DNA of 64,000 nt from NCBI GenBank assembly GCA_963580455.1, contig OY756972.1, positions 18,801,001-18,865,000 of the forward strand. Reading direction: 5' to 3'. The position numbers and the translations under genes are program-made. Positions within the stretch are counted from its first letter, which is position 1. Each line of letters opens with the position of its first letter. Shown here piece after piece: positions 11,950 to 24,369 of this stretch. The stretch comes from Euonymus europaeus. Taxonomy: Eukaryota > Streptophyta > Magnoliopsida > Celastrales > Celastraceae. The notes under the pieces are model-generated. The model worked only from the letters and a program-made list of their open reading frames with translations, did not search any database and was not told the origin of the DNA.

Positions 11950-12692
11950 AACAATAATTGACACTACTGCAAGCTTAGATCTCTCTCATTGTCTTTCTCG
12001 TCATGGCTGATGTAATCTTTAACATTGTTGGGAATTTAAAACCAAACCCATCAAGAATTAGACAAAGGAGAAACACCAGAAAACCCATCAAACCAACCTT
12101 AACAAATCTTACAACAACACTGCTTTGTCTTTGTCAGTTTGATGGATTGCCATTTTGTGAACAAAGCATGTGATGGATGGTTAGATTTAAAAAACCCTAG
12201 AGATCAAACAAGCTAAGACGAATCTGTAAAGCAGATTTTAAAAAACTAAAACAACTGAACTCTGAAGAGAAAGAAAGAAAAAGTAGTATTGGGCTTGTTT
12301 TAAAATTAGAAGGAACAGAGATTTGTGGATCTACCTTTAATGAAAAGTTCCAAAACCCCCACTACCCTTCATCAGATGCTATATATATATATATGCATAC
12401 ATATATAGTTTATGAATCCAATAATTAATAGGTGTGAATGAACCCTACATTAATTATCTTACTTTATGTGTTTTCAAGTTTGTCTATCATACTCATAAGA
12501 CAACATGACCACTTGATGGACATGAATTTCATTTCATTATTTCAGCACGACCCCATTTGGGAATATCTGTTAGGACTGCCGACTGCTAATAAAAGGAAGA
12601 AAAGAGTATGTCATGGCAAAATGCTCTTTCACATCTCTTCATTTTACTCGTCTAAAAGAGGAAGGAAGACATGGAAATATGTGAACCCATAG
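11950..12692. other. Non-coding block B, diverged paralogue of block A
   Basis: Holds the counterparts of the block A motifs in the same order and orientation, about 3 kb further right. An AAACCCTAGAGATCA segment (telo-box-like) lies near 12190-12210. A short plus-strand ORF at 12438-12692 has no counterpart in block A, so I do not call it a gene. Confidence 0.4.
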
Positions 12693-13398
12693 ATGGTTCT
12701 CTATCTCCACTAATATTACAAGGTTGGTTGTTAATTATCCCAGCTATTTTAAATGTTGAGATGCATTTGAATTGTGGGTCTCAATAGTTTTTTTTTCCTG
12801 ACTATTAATGTTGAGATATACATACATGATTTATATGAATTATGAGACTCAGCTCCATATGACCTACATAAATTATATGAAATGGGATCCCAGCATTTAG
12901 GATAGCTTAAAAAAAATCGAGATCTTTTATTGCTGATTGGAATTTGGAAAACATAATTGCAAGGGAAGGTTCCTTTCAGTTAGTGCATTTTGTCCTTAGC
13001 TGTCATGCTCCTACATGTTTCTTTCCAACTTTATTACCATAATCTGGTATTCCTGTGCGGAACAAAAGATTGGGGTTGAGGCCTTCCAACCTCCTGCTGT
13101 TGATGATGATGATGGTGCTAGAATGGGACAGCCTGGAATCAAGCCCATGCTCAAGTGCACAATTCACAATTATAGAAACTCATCATGTAATTTACAGAGA
13201 AAACAGCTCTTGAAAAATTGATTTTCCATCAAATTTACATGGTTTATGTACAAGTTACAGTAGTAGTGTGGTATCGATGGAACGAAACCCTAAAACACTC
13301 GCTCTCAACCTCCGATCAGCTTTTGCTTACCGGGTTGTCATCCTTCGAAGCGCAGGAAATTAGTTAAATTTACAAGTCCAAAACAAAAGATAATCCCA
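12693..13398. other. 3' flank of the MORN gene
   Basis: Non-coding sequence that should include the minus-strand gene's 3' UTR. Nothing else was identified. Confidence 0.5.
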
Positions 13399-15250
13399 TT
13401 AGACATTTGTGTCACAAAATTTGCCATTTATCCGATTTTGAACAGCTTTGACAGCAGCAACTCTAGCAGCAGTAGCAGCTCGGTTTGCACCCAGAACTGC
13501 CTTGTTCACCTGATCATCAACTCTGTGAAGGTTAATAGCATTCTCCGCTGTTTTTCGAGCAGCCTGGATATAAAACCAGAGATTTTGAGATTGAGACTCC
13601 GCAACAATTGATCAACAGGGAACTTGAATAACTTTACATAAGATATCAATGTAAAGTACCTGAACTGCTCGAAGGACCGCATCTTTTAGCGGGGGTAAAG
13701 GATTTTTAAGGGTTCCGGCATCCCATTCACCACATCTGGTGTCACCATTCCGGAAAGTATACATGCCATACCCCTGCTTACGGCCCTCATGCCATGACCC
13801 CTCGTAGCAGTGCCCATTCGCAAAGTGATAAACACCGAATCCATGGATTTTGTTTCCAAAATATTCTCCCGCATATCTGTCTCCGTTCCTGGAAACATGA
13901 AAAATTCAATCATCAGTACCGGAAGACGAAAGCAGATACAAGACCAAAATAGTCCAAACTGAAGAAAGACACAACAATCAGTATCAGCTCAATACAAATA
14001 CAAACATTTTAGCCAGAGCGATAAGTAGTAAAAAGTGGGGATCTAAATTTCAGAAGGCCAAACGAAGGGTTAAGTATTAGAAACTCAAGGCTACAAGTAA
14101 CTAGCACTAAAAGATTTAGTCTTTTTATGCATAATTGGGCATCAAAGAAAACCTCAAAATGAAAATAGCTAAACACTGTTCCATTAGTCACTCATAAAAC
14201 GAAGAATCGAACTAACAAAGCCAAGCATCAAAATCTGAAAATTGATCCAGAAGAAACCTCTCTGGAAAAGATAAACATCGAATTTATAAAACAGTAAAGA
14301 AAGAACCCAAGAGCCCAAATATTGAAAAATTGAGGTCAAAGAACTCACCGAAAATGATAGACCCCCAGGCCATGCTTGACACCAGACTTGAATTCACCCA
14401 CATAGCTGCTCCCATCAGAACAAGTCTGGACGCCAACCCCATGACTCTGCCCATTGAACCACTCCCCTGCATAAGAATCCCCTGTGTAGAATCTATAAAT
14501 CCCAAATCCATGCCTCAATCCCTGCCTATATTGACCCCTATATCTACTCCCTCTCGCCCAGCTCTCAATACCATAACCATCATATCTCCCATCGACCCAA
14601 TCGCCCTCATATCTCCCATTTACGAAATAGTTATAGACTCCACTCCCATTGCATTTCCCTTTGTGAAATTCCCCTTCGTAGAAATCTCCGTTGCTGTAAG
14701 ATTCTACTCCTTCGCGTATGATTTGCTTCTCCTTTCTGGATTTCTTTGGGCTTGATTCCCCAATGAGCCACTGGACCGGCTTTGAATTCGTCCGCGAAGT
14801 AAACCCAAATTTCTTTGAGTTCTCCTCCCACAATTGCTTGACGATTGAGAAGCTCTGATTGATCAAAATCTTGTTCTTGTTCGCAAAGAAGAGGGTTATT
14901 GCGATGAAAATCAAGGCCAACAACAGATGCTCGGATGTGGGAATCTCTTCCCTTCTCAAATAGAAGAAGAAAAAGAAAGAAACGGTGAATAGTGGGAAAA
15001 AAGTGAGCGACACCATGGTCAGTACCGGTGTGAACCTGGTCGAACCAATCCTCCGCGGAGTTGAACCGTTCTTAAGGGGCTTTACTTTCTTCTCTTCGTC
15101 GTCGTCTCGTTGTTCTTGGTGGCACGCTCTCACATCGTCCTCCTCGGTGACCGATGAAAGGCTATGGATTGATGATCGGATACTTGGAGACGACCGGAGA
15201 AGTGAAGAATGGGTTCTAGTAACCTTGGACTGCGACATCTGACCGTCCAT
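13399..15250 (-). CDS. MORN-repeat membrane-associated protein, 431 aa, three exons
   Basis: Exons are 15250-14349, 13888-13660 and 13563-13399 (TAA), in frame with GT-AG borders. The first in-frame ATG in the long frame is at 15250; upstream the frame is open but begins only at GTG. Residues 1-70 are Ser- and charge-rich. Hydrophobic segments lie at about 73-97 and 107-123, suggesting membrane anchoring. Residues 190-375 hold about eight MORN repeats (YEGEF, YEGDW, YRGQY, YAGEW, YVGEF, YAGEY, YEGSW, CGEW). An Ala-rich amphipathic tail ends the protein. Plant relatives are labelled 'SET7/9 family' because of the MORN repeats, but there is no SET domain, so methyltransferase activity should not be inferred. 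Lipid binding or scaffolding is more likely. From memory it matches Arabidopsis At1g77660. Confidence 0.93.
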
Positions 15251-15760
15251 TTGAAGGTCTGGGTCCCTCCGAGACCGAATCTCCTCCCTCTCGATCTTGC
15301 TCAAAAACCCACCACTACGCACTACGCCCTCCTGTACCTCGAGATTCTCACAAGTATGGCAGTCGTTGTTATCGCCGGAGACATCTCAGGCGGCACACGA
15401 TAAACAGTAAGAGTTCGCACTTTAGCACACAACAAAAGAAGAAATCGGAACTCCAAAAAGTTCAAAAGCGAGAGCAAAGAATGCCGAGAGAGAGAGAGAG
15501 AGAGAGAGAGCTGGAGAAATGGACCGAGGTTTTGATTGTAATTTATGGTGTGATACTGTGATGGGGAGAGGGAGAAAGATTCAATATATGCCGTACGATG
15601 CTGATCGAACGGTGAAAGTGAAGGTTGATCTTGTGGCCGTTAGATTTTCTTTCGGGATTCCCCGGTCTTAACGGGGAGATATAGTCGTCGGATCTGGATT
15701 CGGCTCTTCCTCGCTTTTTTTTCACCAGGCCGGCACGTGCTACCTGATTTTTTTTTTGTT
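15251..15760. promoter_or_regulatory. Upstream and probable 5' UTR of the MORN gene with (GA)n tract
   Basis: A (GA/AG)n run of about 24 bp at 15487-15510 sits 240 bp upstream of the start, a common feature of plant core promoters and 5' UTRs. The region is more GC-rich than its surroundings. No clear TATA box was assigned. Confidence 0.4.
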
Positions 15761-18049
15761 TTTAATTTTTCATTGAAGAGAAAAAATATCCCGTGCTTCG
15801 CTGCTGTGTGGTATCATTTGCTGCATCGCCCTCATCACTGTTGGTTTGCGAGATCTTGCTTGAGATGAACTATTAGATCCAACACGTTATGAAAACCCTT
15901 TTAATGACATCATCCAACTCTATTTTTTTTTTAAATCTATTTTTTAACAAGTTACAAAATTATATTTTTTCTTTAAGTAATTAAATGAACAGAAAGTAAA
16001 GCAAACAAAGAAAGTACGATGATTCAGTAAGAATGGCTATAAAGTTTGTAAATTTTTTATTTTCTCTAAATGCTTATGAATGATGCAATTTATAGTATAA
16101 TCAAGTAACCACTCTCCTGCTTTCTTTCCTCATATCATGCATGCAATTCCGTTTTAATTTTGAATACGAGTTTCATTTGAATTTTGGAGGAGAGTTGAGA
16201 AGATCATAACATCACCAAAGACGGGATGAGATTACACAAGTTACGTTCCACACTGAAACACGTCTAACCTCCAAGTATCCGCCGCCCCTATGTGGCCATG
16301 TGGCATCTCGACTTGACGCATGCTTTTATGGTTCACAAACAAGATCATTACTTCTTCTTTTTTGCGAGTTCAAGAAAAATTTACTAATTTAGTTTGTTCT
16401 ATTTGGAAATTGTGAATTCGATACTTATAATTATTATTTTCCGTTATCTAAAAAATCACTAACTTAGCGTGTCATTTTATAACAGTTTTGTCATGTTTAA
16501 ACTCGTTTTCATATGAAATTTGTACAAGATAATATTGTCACATTTATTGACATGTTATGACAATCATGTATTCAAATACCTTATCGAAACATAATAATGA
16601 TGATATACCTTATCACAAAATGGTGGATGTTTATCTCCAATTATTCAATAATTAATTTCTCAACAAATGTTAATTTTAAAACCACATAAAAAAGAAAAGG
16701 AAAATTGGAGAAATTAAAACTAATGATAACTAGGGTTGGAGGATAGATGCGTGTGAGTGAGTGGTAGACACCATGAAGGATAATTAATTATGAGATATTA
16801 TCAATCATTAACAACACCAATTTGGCAATCTATACAATTTTAGGAGTAGATCTGTGGTTGATTAATGCTTTCATTGAATAAATCTATTACAATCCATCGC
16901 ATAGAGGGGACGAATATAGATTTGCACATTTCGTAAGAGAATACATTAAGTTGGGAAAGGGATAATGACGGGTCGGATATACCATTTCAATTAAGAAATA
17001 ATAAATTAAATCGTTCTCATTTAAGTAATCATTTATCAAAATCGTTTAAAAAATTATTTAAATTTCTATAATCGGAACCGTTTACTATCAGATACTCATT
17101 TACTGTTTAACTTTTTATTTTTAAAATAAATATTTTAACACATGCGTTTTTTTAAGAAAAAACTACAACAACAAAATAAATAGTTGGACTAATAGTTAAT
17201 TATAAGTTCTTTAGTTCTTATATAGAAGTTAAGAATTCAAATCATTTTACTAACATATTCACTATTGCTTTCAAAACTTACTTATAATTAAGCATAGGGT
17301 CGGATTTTGTGTCTTTGTGACCATTTCAAAGCTCAACAACCCAATACTAATTCCTAACGAGTTTAGGGTCTTTTCCCATGAATTTTCAATTAATACTTAA
17401 AATCGGATATATCACAATAATAATATATAGAGTAATTTTTTTCCTATAAATTAGATAAAATCTCAATGGTTGGCCATAAAAATATTATTTCTATTACAAA
17501 TGAAATCGAAACCTCCCAAATAGATACGATTTAAAAACCAACAAGATTCACCACCAACCAAGTGATGGCCCAAGTGATTATTTTCCTACAAATTCACCAC
17601 CAAAACAGATTCAACAGTACATATATGTCAGTATCACTCATCACTTTCACCAGAGATTAAAACTAAATTCCTGACCTCAAATATCATATTCAATGTTATC
17701 TCTACCCAGAATAAAACAATTAAAGAATAACAGTTTTGAGCTCTGGACTCTTTTTTTAAAAAAAAAGAAAAAAAAGAAAGAAAGCATGAATATGCACATG
17801 TTCGCAGGCAACTAGATCATAAGCTTTTGATGCCACTTTTTCAGTACGGTTTTATTGGTACAGAGACTAACCACTTCTTGTACTTTTATCTACAGAGTTA
17901 AAAAAATAAAATAAAATATGCTAATTGTAATTTATATGTATTAATTAATAATCAATCAGTAGACAAATATCATGGTTAGGTACATTGAACGGGGTTAAAC
18001 AATGTTAAATGTGCAACAATAATTACTCTACGAGGGACCCACGATGTCA
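15761..18049. other. AT-rich intergenic sequence, nothing recognised
   Basis: Low-complexity AT DNA with poly-A/T runs (for example 17752-17785). No convincing ORF, tRNA or transposon ends. Confidence 0.5.
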
Positions 18050-18066
18050 ACATTGGTAGGCATGCA

Positions 18067-18290
18067 CTGCCCCGCATATTGCTGAATTGTAAGTCAGGAT
18101 GGACCGAGACTCCTCAGAAGTAACTAGGTTATAAGTTCGATGTACGTCGAAGGCGTTGTTAATGAAATTTGTGTAACTTCTGAACACTCTCATGTCTCTT
18201 GTTGTTGAATTGCATAACCTGCGACTAATATTCTACAGACATTCAAAGGCACGAGCCGATAAACGAGTCGTTTGATCCCGCTCCAACCAA
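18067..18290 (+). mobile_element. tRNA-derived SINE, copy 2 (224 bp, plus strand)
   Basis: Similar to copy 1 along its length: the 5' part CTGCCCCGCATATTGCTGA, an A-box-like GGACCGAGACT (about 18101), a B-box-like ATAAGTTCGATG (about 18132), then CTTCTGAAC, CCTGCGACTAATATTCTACAG and the 3' end CCGCTCCAACCAA. It is flanked by a 17-bp imperfect target duplication: ACATTGGTAGGCATGCA at 18050-18066 and ACATTGATGGGCATGCA at 18291-18307 (15 of 17 match). Confidence 0.8.
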
Positions 18291-18307
18291 ACATTGATGG
18301 GCATGCA

Positions 18308-20348
18308 TGGTAGATATGAGATTTAATTTTTACTAATGTAAATTAAATGACGTCAGAGGGGACTAGTTTACTATTTCATATCTATAATGAAAAATATACT
18401 TTTCATACAATATTGTCCGAAAAAGCAATACTAAAGTGACTTCTGAAACCATGACTATATATGAATTCTCCAGTCAAAAAGCCTTTATTGAAGTTTATAT
18501 AAGCACCTGACCTTTAAATCCATAAATCTGGCTAAATGATTGAGATTAAAATTGATTTAAGATTTAACGATTTAGGTTTTAGAGTTTATAATGTGTGATT
18601 TAAAATTTAAGATTTATGATTTAAATTTTTGAGTTAAGGTTTAAAATTGTTAATAATCTCAAATATAAGGAGGTAGTTACATAAATCTCAATACAGACAT
18701 CCTCAGGGAAGAAAGATTAATCTCTCTATATATATACATATAAAATATATAGAGGCTTGCTCTAATGCGAACATCCATAGTTTAATTAAATTATGTCAGA
18801 CTCGGATGTTAAGCTTGGATTGGATTAGTTGTTTGGATCCTAAATCAGATTGGATTATTGTCCGATTTTTTTGTCTGGATTTAAACCAATCCAGATATAT
18901 TCAATTAGGTACATCCAAAAATTCAAATCAATTCCTCAAGTTACACATACAAATATTTCGGAAACACTTTATGTTGTCCGACTCATACGCAAATTATTGT
19001 CGCCCCTAGTTACGGACATCCATTTTTTGTGTCTAAGAAGTTATCCAGGAAACAAATGCATGATAATTATAAATCATTGGATATGAAACACAAAACATTT
19101 CATGTACTTTTCAAATTATATTTTAGTTTTGTTTTGAACAAAAAAAATATAACGTTGGATTCGTAAAACTGATCAAACACAAATATAACATCTTAAACTT
19201 AAAAAAATATATAATTTGAACAATAAAAAAGATCCCAAAAATTATATATATATAAGACATTTTTCAAGGATTACTTAATGGTTTGAATAAAACTTCTTTG
19301 GACGTAACCTACCTAGGTTTGATCTGATAATCTACTTGAAAGCTAAATGTAGTCAATTTGTTTATCTAACTCTCATTTCTCATTGAATGGGATTCACAAG
19401 TAGTAATAATGTGACGCAACAGATACACTTTCCAGAAGATGAAGATGAGGGCATGCCCCAGCTAGTGGTCGCAATCATTAACCTTTGTTTTGAAGATAAC
19501 ACTTCCAGTCTACCCCGTCCCTCACATATCTGATTATATGTGCATAAACGGAACAAGCACTCCAACAAAACAAAATATATATACATGTACATGTATATAT
19601 ATAGGTTACATGTATATATATAGGTGTTTAAGAAATATTTGTATGTTTCGACTCGCATTGTAAAATATTTGGATTTGTATAAATCCATCGACAAATAATT
19701 TAATCCAGGTTAGAGTCTAAACAATTAAATCGAACAAGATTTTGTTGTACCGGACTCAGTTTTAAATTAGACAAAAAACTTTATGCTTGGACCCGAATTT
19801 CAGACGTATAACTTATGTTCAAACTTGGTTTAATTCGGATTAGAAAAACCCATCATCCAATTCTGACCGAATTTTGTCATCCCTACAATAATCTTAAAAA
19901 TCCAATTCTACAATCATACGGATCACAATGTTTTTTGTATCAATTATCCCATATACTGAGATGAACACACGAAATTTCATATGCATCATGTGAGACTTTG
20001 CGATTTTAGAAGGATGGTGTGCATCTATCCCAGCATTTAGAAAAAAAACACTGAGATTGAATACTCAAAAGATAATTGAATGCACAGTCAATGGTCTTCT
20101 CTGGTGCCTAGTCTCACGACCCGCTTTCATCTTTCAGAGAAAGAACAAAGAACGGGTCTTTTCCGTCTATAAAGTTCTCTTATTATTTGCTGTGCTACAA
20201 AACAACATACTACAATGCTAAAAAAATTACCATTAGTTCATGATTTATGCAAATATTAAAGATTAACTTAATCGCGTATACGGCAAACCAATATTTGAAT
20301 CCCCCAGCACATACAGCTAATAACATCCAATTCCACAATGTTGAATGA
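18308..20348. other. AT-rich intergenic sequence and 3' flank of the aminotransferase
   Basis: A degenerate GATTTAA-type repeat lies at about 18540-18660, and a duplicated TACATGTATATATATAGG at 19585-19625. No gene recognised. Confidence 0.5.
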
Positions 20349-23300
20349 TCATCTCCTCAACTTCTCCTTCATCCTCTCAACTGCAGCCCTCAGGGTTTTC
20401 TCATCTTTGCAGAAGGTGAATCGAACCAAATTCTTTCCCTCTTCCGGGTTCAAATAAAATACACTGGTTGGAATTGCTACCACCCCAACTTCCTTGATCA
20501 GGTACTCACAGAAGGCAATGTCATTTTCCAAACCAAAAGGAGTGTGATCTACTACCACAAAATAAGTTCCACTAGATGGGAATACCTTGAAACCCACTGC
20601 CTTCAAGCCTTCCACAAGAATTTCCTTCTTTGTCATATAATCCCTCTTTAGCTCAATGTAGTACGAGTCGGGGGCATTAAGAGCTGTCACAGCTGCCCAC
20701 TGCATTGGTGTGGAGGTCGCAAAGGTAAGAAATGCGTGTGCCTGTCGCACTCCCCATGCTAGGTGTGGAGGAGCTATTGCCCACCCAATCTTCCACCCAG
20801 TTAAGGAAAATGTCTTACCCAAAGAATTCATTGTCACTGTGCGTTCATACATTCCAGGAAGGGAGGCTATAGAAATGTGCTCCATTTCGAAAGCCAACTT
20901 ATCATAAACTTCATCAGCAAAAACCAGCACATCATTCTCAATGCAAAGAGATGCAATCGCATTGAGTTCCTCCCGAGTGAACATCTTTCCAGTTGGGTTA
21001 TGCGGAGTGTTTATGAGTATTGCACGCGTATTTTTCGTAATTGCAGACTTAAGCTCATTGATGGGTACAGCGAAATCCGGAGGGCGCAATGTGATGCACT
21101 TTATCTTGGCACCAGCCATCGAGAGAGTAGCTTCATATGAATCATAAAAAGGAGCAAAGAGAATAACCTCATCACCAGGATTTATCAAGCCCAACATCGT
21201 TGCAGCAATAGCTTCGGTGCAACCAGAGGTAACAGTAACTTCCTTCTCTGGGTCCACCACTAGTCCTGTATCTTTCTTGAACCTTGCAGCAATGGTAGAG
21301 TTCAACTCTGGAACTCCATATCCACGAGCATATTGGTTCTTCCCATCCTTAATGGCTTGAATTGCATTTTCTTTAACAAACTCTGGCCCATCAAAGTTGG
21401 GGAAGCCTTGGCCAAGGTTTATTGCTCCGTGTTTGATCGCAAGTGAACTCATTTGGGTGAATATTGTAGTTTTGAATTTCTCCAAGCGCTTTGCGACCTG
21501 ACAAACATGAGTCAATAGATGTGAATGAACCCAACAATAAAAAAAAAACAAAAAAAAAACTAGTGCATAAGCCATTAATTAGTTCAAAAAAAAGAGGAGT
21601 CAGAGCGGAAGTTAATTTCCCACACTCGATAACAAACCCAATACTCCATAAAGGGAACTGAATTAACAAAGGAAACTCATAAGAGACTCATTGCATTTGA
21701 GTATACTAATTTTCAACCAGGAAAATAAGGGCAAATAAATTAAAAATTAGTAGGTGAAGTGAGAATCATTAATTCAAGACATAATATTAGAAGAAATTAG
21801 CATTAAAAGAAAAGATAGATTGAGTTATAGTTCACAAAGAATATGGCTCCCGGAAAGGGTCTACTTTGATCACCAGAAAACCAAATGCAACTTAGCTCAG
21901 ACCTAAAGGGAACTTGTGCCATTGACTTGATCAATTCGCAAGCAGGAAAATGAGGGCAGAGAAATTAGGAACTAGTAGCTGAAGTGAATATCATACATTC
22001 AAAACAGAATGAAAACAGCATGGATGTCACCATAAAGCACACAGATAGATTGAGTTCACAAGAGGTTATGGAGCCTCAAAAAGTTTGCTTTTGAGTTTTG
22101 ATTACCATAAAAAAACCCAGAAGTTAAGCTCAGACCAAAGCTTCGTCATGTGCATTGGCCATACTTCAGCCAACACAACTAGCAATTCGAGAGCTAGAGT
22201 TACAATCAATTTCCAGCCTTTACCTCAAACCATCAATCCTATTTATACAAATAAAAAAAAGTGAAGTGCGGGAAACTTTATATGAAGTTAAGCTGACCTG
22301 AGATACAGTTATCCAAAAACAAAAGCAAAACAAATGCTAATGTAGATTTTGAAAGAAAGCAAGTCTGAGACAGAATGACACATATTTCATGAGCTCAACA
22401 GATACTTTCAGTGACAATCTAACAATCAAAAAATTAAGCAATGTAACTGAAGGGGCAATTCTTATCTTCAGTCATCTGGTCTCCATCATGAACAGGTGCA
22501 AACCCAAAACATCAGATTTATTAGCTATAAAGCAAAACTTAACTATTTTCAAGTAGAATGAAGACCTGGGAAAAGAAAAGTGCAGAAAATCCCTATATTT
22601 GCAACATATGTAAACTTTCTTTCTTTGAATGCAAAATAAAATTTATTGGTAGAAGGGAAATCACCAAATAGAACCCAAAAGAAACGGGAACTAAATATTA
22701 CAAACAATTTAAGACAACGCTCTCAATAAACTACTGACATCTGACATCCAAAGCTTAACAAAGTATGCTGATACTCAATAAAATGTAGAACTTTCAGTGG
22801 TTAACAAAATGTGGACGCCTCAGAGATTCAGTGTATATTTTCATTTGCAAATTTTAAGTTAATAACATTTCCTGCGCAGACAAACACCTGTCCCCCTCTG
22901 GCTTTTGAATTGATACTCAGACCCATCAAAGTAGAACCCCATGATTGAGAAACAAAGAGCATCTCCATGGTAATAAAGCTCCATGGTGAAGCCACTCATT
23001 GTCCCGAACACCCTCAAAAAAATAAAAACTACACTTATATCTACTAAAATTCGCATCTTCACACCTCTCAAATAATCCTTTTGACCCTTTCCTCCTTCAA
23101 TTCACATTCCTTTTCTCCATAAATTCACTTAACTAGATCTAAAATAAAGCTCATAAAGTCATAATACAATAACATGGATTTTAAATGTGGGTTTGACTCA
23201 ACTGTTCAATATTTCATATGTTTTCAAAGTATATATTTTTTTTGTCAATACACTTTTTTGTGGAAAGAAAGATTAAATCAACTCCTTGACTTTTTCTAAG

Positions 23301-24369
23301 AACATGAAGATTAATTCTAATAAATAAAAAAAGGAGTCACCAAACGAGTTCGGCCCCCCTCAAAAATAATCCCGGCTCTGCCCCTTATAAAGCTTGACAC
23401 TTCTATCAAGGAAGAAACTATCAAGAACAGAGCTGGATACTCAACTTACAAGTCTATTTCTCAAATAAATTTCAAATCTGGTGAGCTAGGAGAGAAACAA
23501 TTTATACGCTTGGCAAAACGAGGGACAATAAATAAAACAGAAATCTTTAGACGGAAACACAACCAATTCACACAATGACCATCATTATTCAATAGCATCC
23601 ATGAACCATGATAACAACAAATATAAAAAAGAACTTCGATAAGAACGAAACATGATAGCCAGCAGCCCCAAAAATAACCAACCCATATAACAGGGAGTCC
23701 CCAATGTAAGGAAATGAAATCTAAAGGTAATCAAGTATACCAAACGAAATGGAAGATGTAAATTGGTGGATAGTACAACTGCAGAACAGGAGGGAGGGGA
23801 AAAAAATAAGGCAGCTGAAATGCAATGTCATCCACTAGAAAAGACATACAAAACCTAAATTTACAGAACAATTCCAATAGATTGATCGAAGAAGCAGACC
23901 CAAATACTGTATAGTTGATTGCAAAAGCAATATCTGGATGGAAACCATACTTCCTTGACAAATGGTGTACAGACGCAGAGAGACGCGGGAAAAAAAAGGA
24001 GGAGAACATTTGAACCCACCCATATTATAAATATAAAAAGGAAAAAAGAAGCAGACCCTCACAGGAAAGACGGCTATCGCAAAACCCAGTTCAAAAACGT
24101 CCAAAATCAGCTCAAAAGAATACCTGCAAGGGTGGCTGAGGTTTCTGGGCGGAGTCATTCTGGCTCGAAATGGCATTTTTGTCGGTCGAAGCAGTAGAGA
24201 GAGTAGCCATGAAAGAAGGGTAATTGGCAATTCTACTGCTGCAACCTCTGGTCCAAAGACTATCGCTGCTTGTTGTACGTAGATGCTTTGGAAAAGTAAA
24301 CAATGCAGAGGGTTTAAAGGTCAAAGGTCCAAGCATCTGAGAATATGTCCAGGTACACTGACTCTGCAT
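20349..24369 (-). CDS. PLP-dependent class I aminotransferase (kynurenine/glutamine-transaminase type), 464 aa, two exons
   Basis: Exon 1 is 24369-24124 (82 codons) and exon 2 is 21497-20349 (TGA), separated by a 2.6-kb phase-0 intron. Exon 2 holds a complete fold-type I aminotransferase: substrate/PLP-binding NTPHNPTG (about 245-252), DEVY (277-280) and the Schiff-base lysine K310 in SLGKTFS, then an Arg-containing C-terminal RFTFCK. Relatives transaminate glutamine, methionine, aromatic amino acids or kynurenine with 2-oxo acids; the substrate here cannot be decided. The N-terminal 50 residues are rich in Ser/Thr/Arg and poor in acids, resembling an organelle transit peptide. A second in-frame ATG (MATLSTAST) in exon 1 could give a cytosolic form. 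From memory the match is Arabidopsis At1g77670. The frame is intact. Confidence 0.93.
21498..24123 (-). other. Long intron of the aminotransferase gene
   Basis: Begins with GTATTC after 24124 and ends TTGTCAG before 21497. A segment near 23330-23392, CTCGGCCCCCC-like and GGCTCTGCCCC-like when read directly, resembles the end of a common plant transposon remnant (GGGGCAGAGCC on the minus strand). No full element was delimited. No conserved coding sequence seen inside. Confidence 0.7.

Noticed and set aside
15251..15322. N-terminal extension of the MORN protein to 15322
   Set aside because: That frame begins at GTG; the first ATG is at 15250.
18540..18660. Interstitial telomere-like repeats (TTTAGG/TTTAAGA)
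   Set aside because: The units are too degenerate and lack tandem TTTAGGG copies.
23330..23392. GGGGCAGAGCC...GGGGGGCC-type sequence (minus strand) in the aminotransferase intron
   Set aside because: Looks like an end of a common plant transposon remnant, but no second end or TSD could be found, so no element was called.
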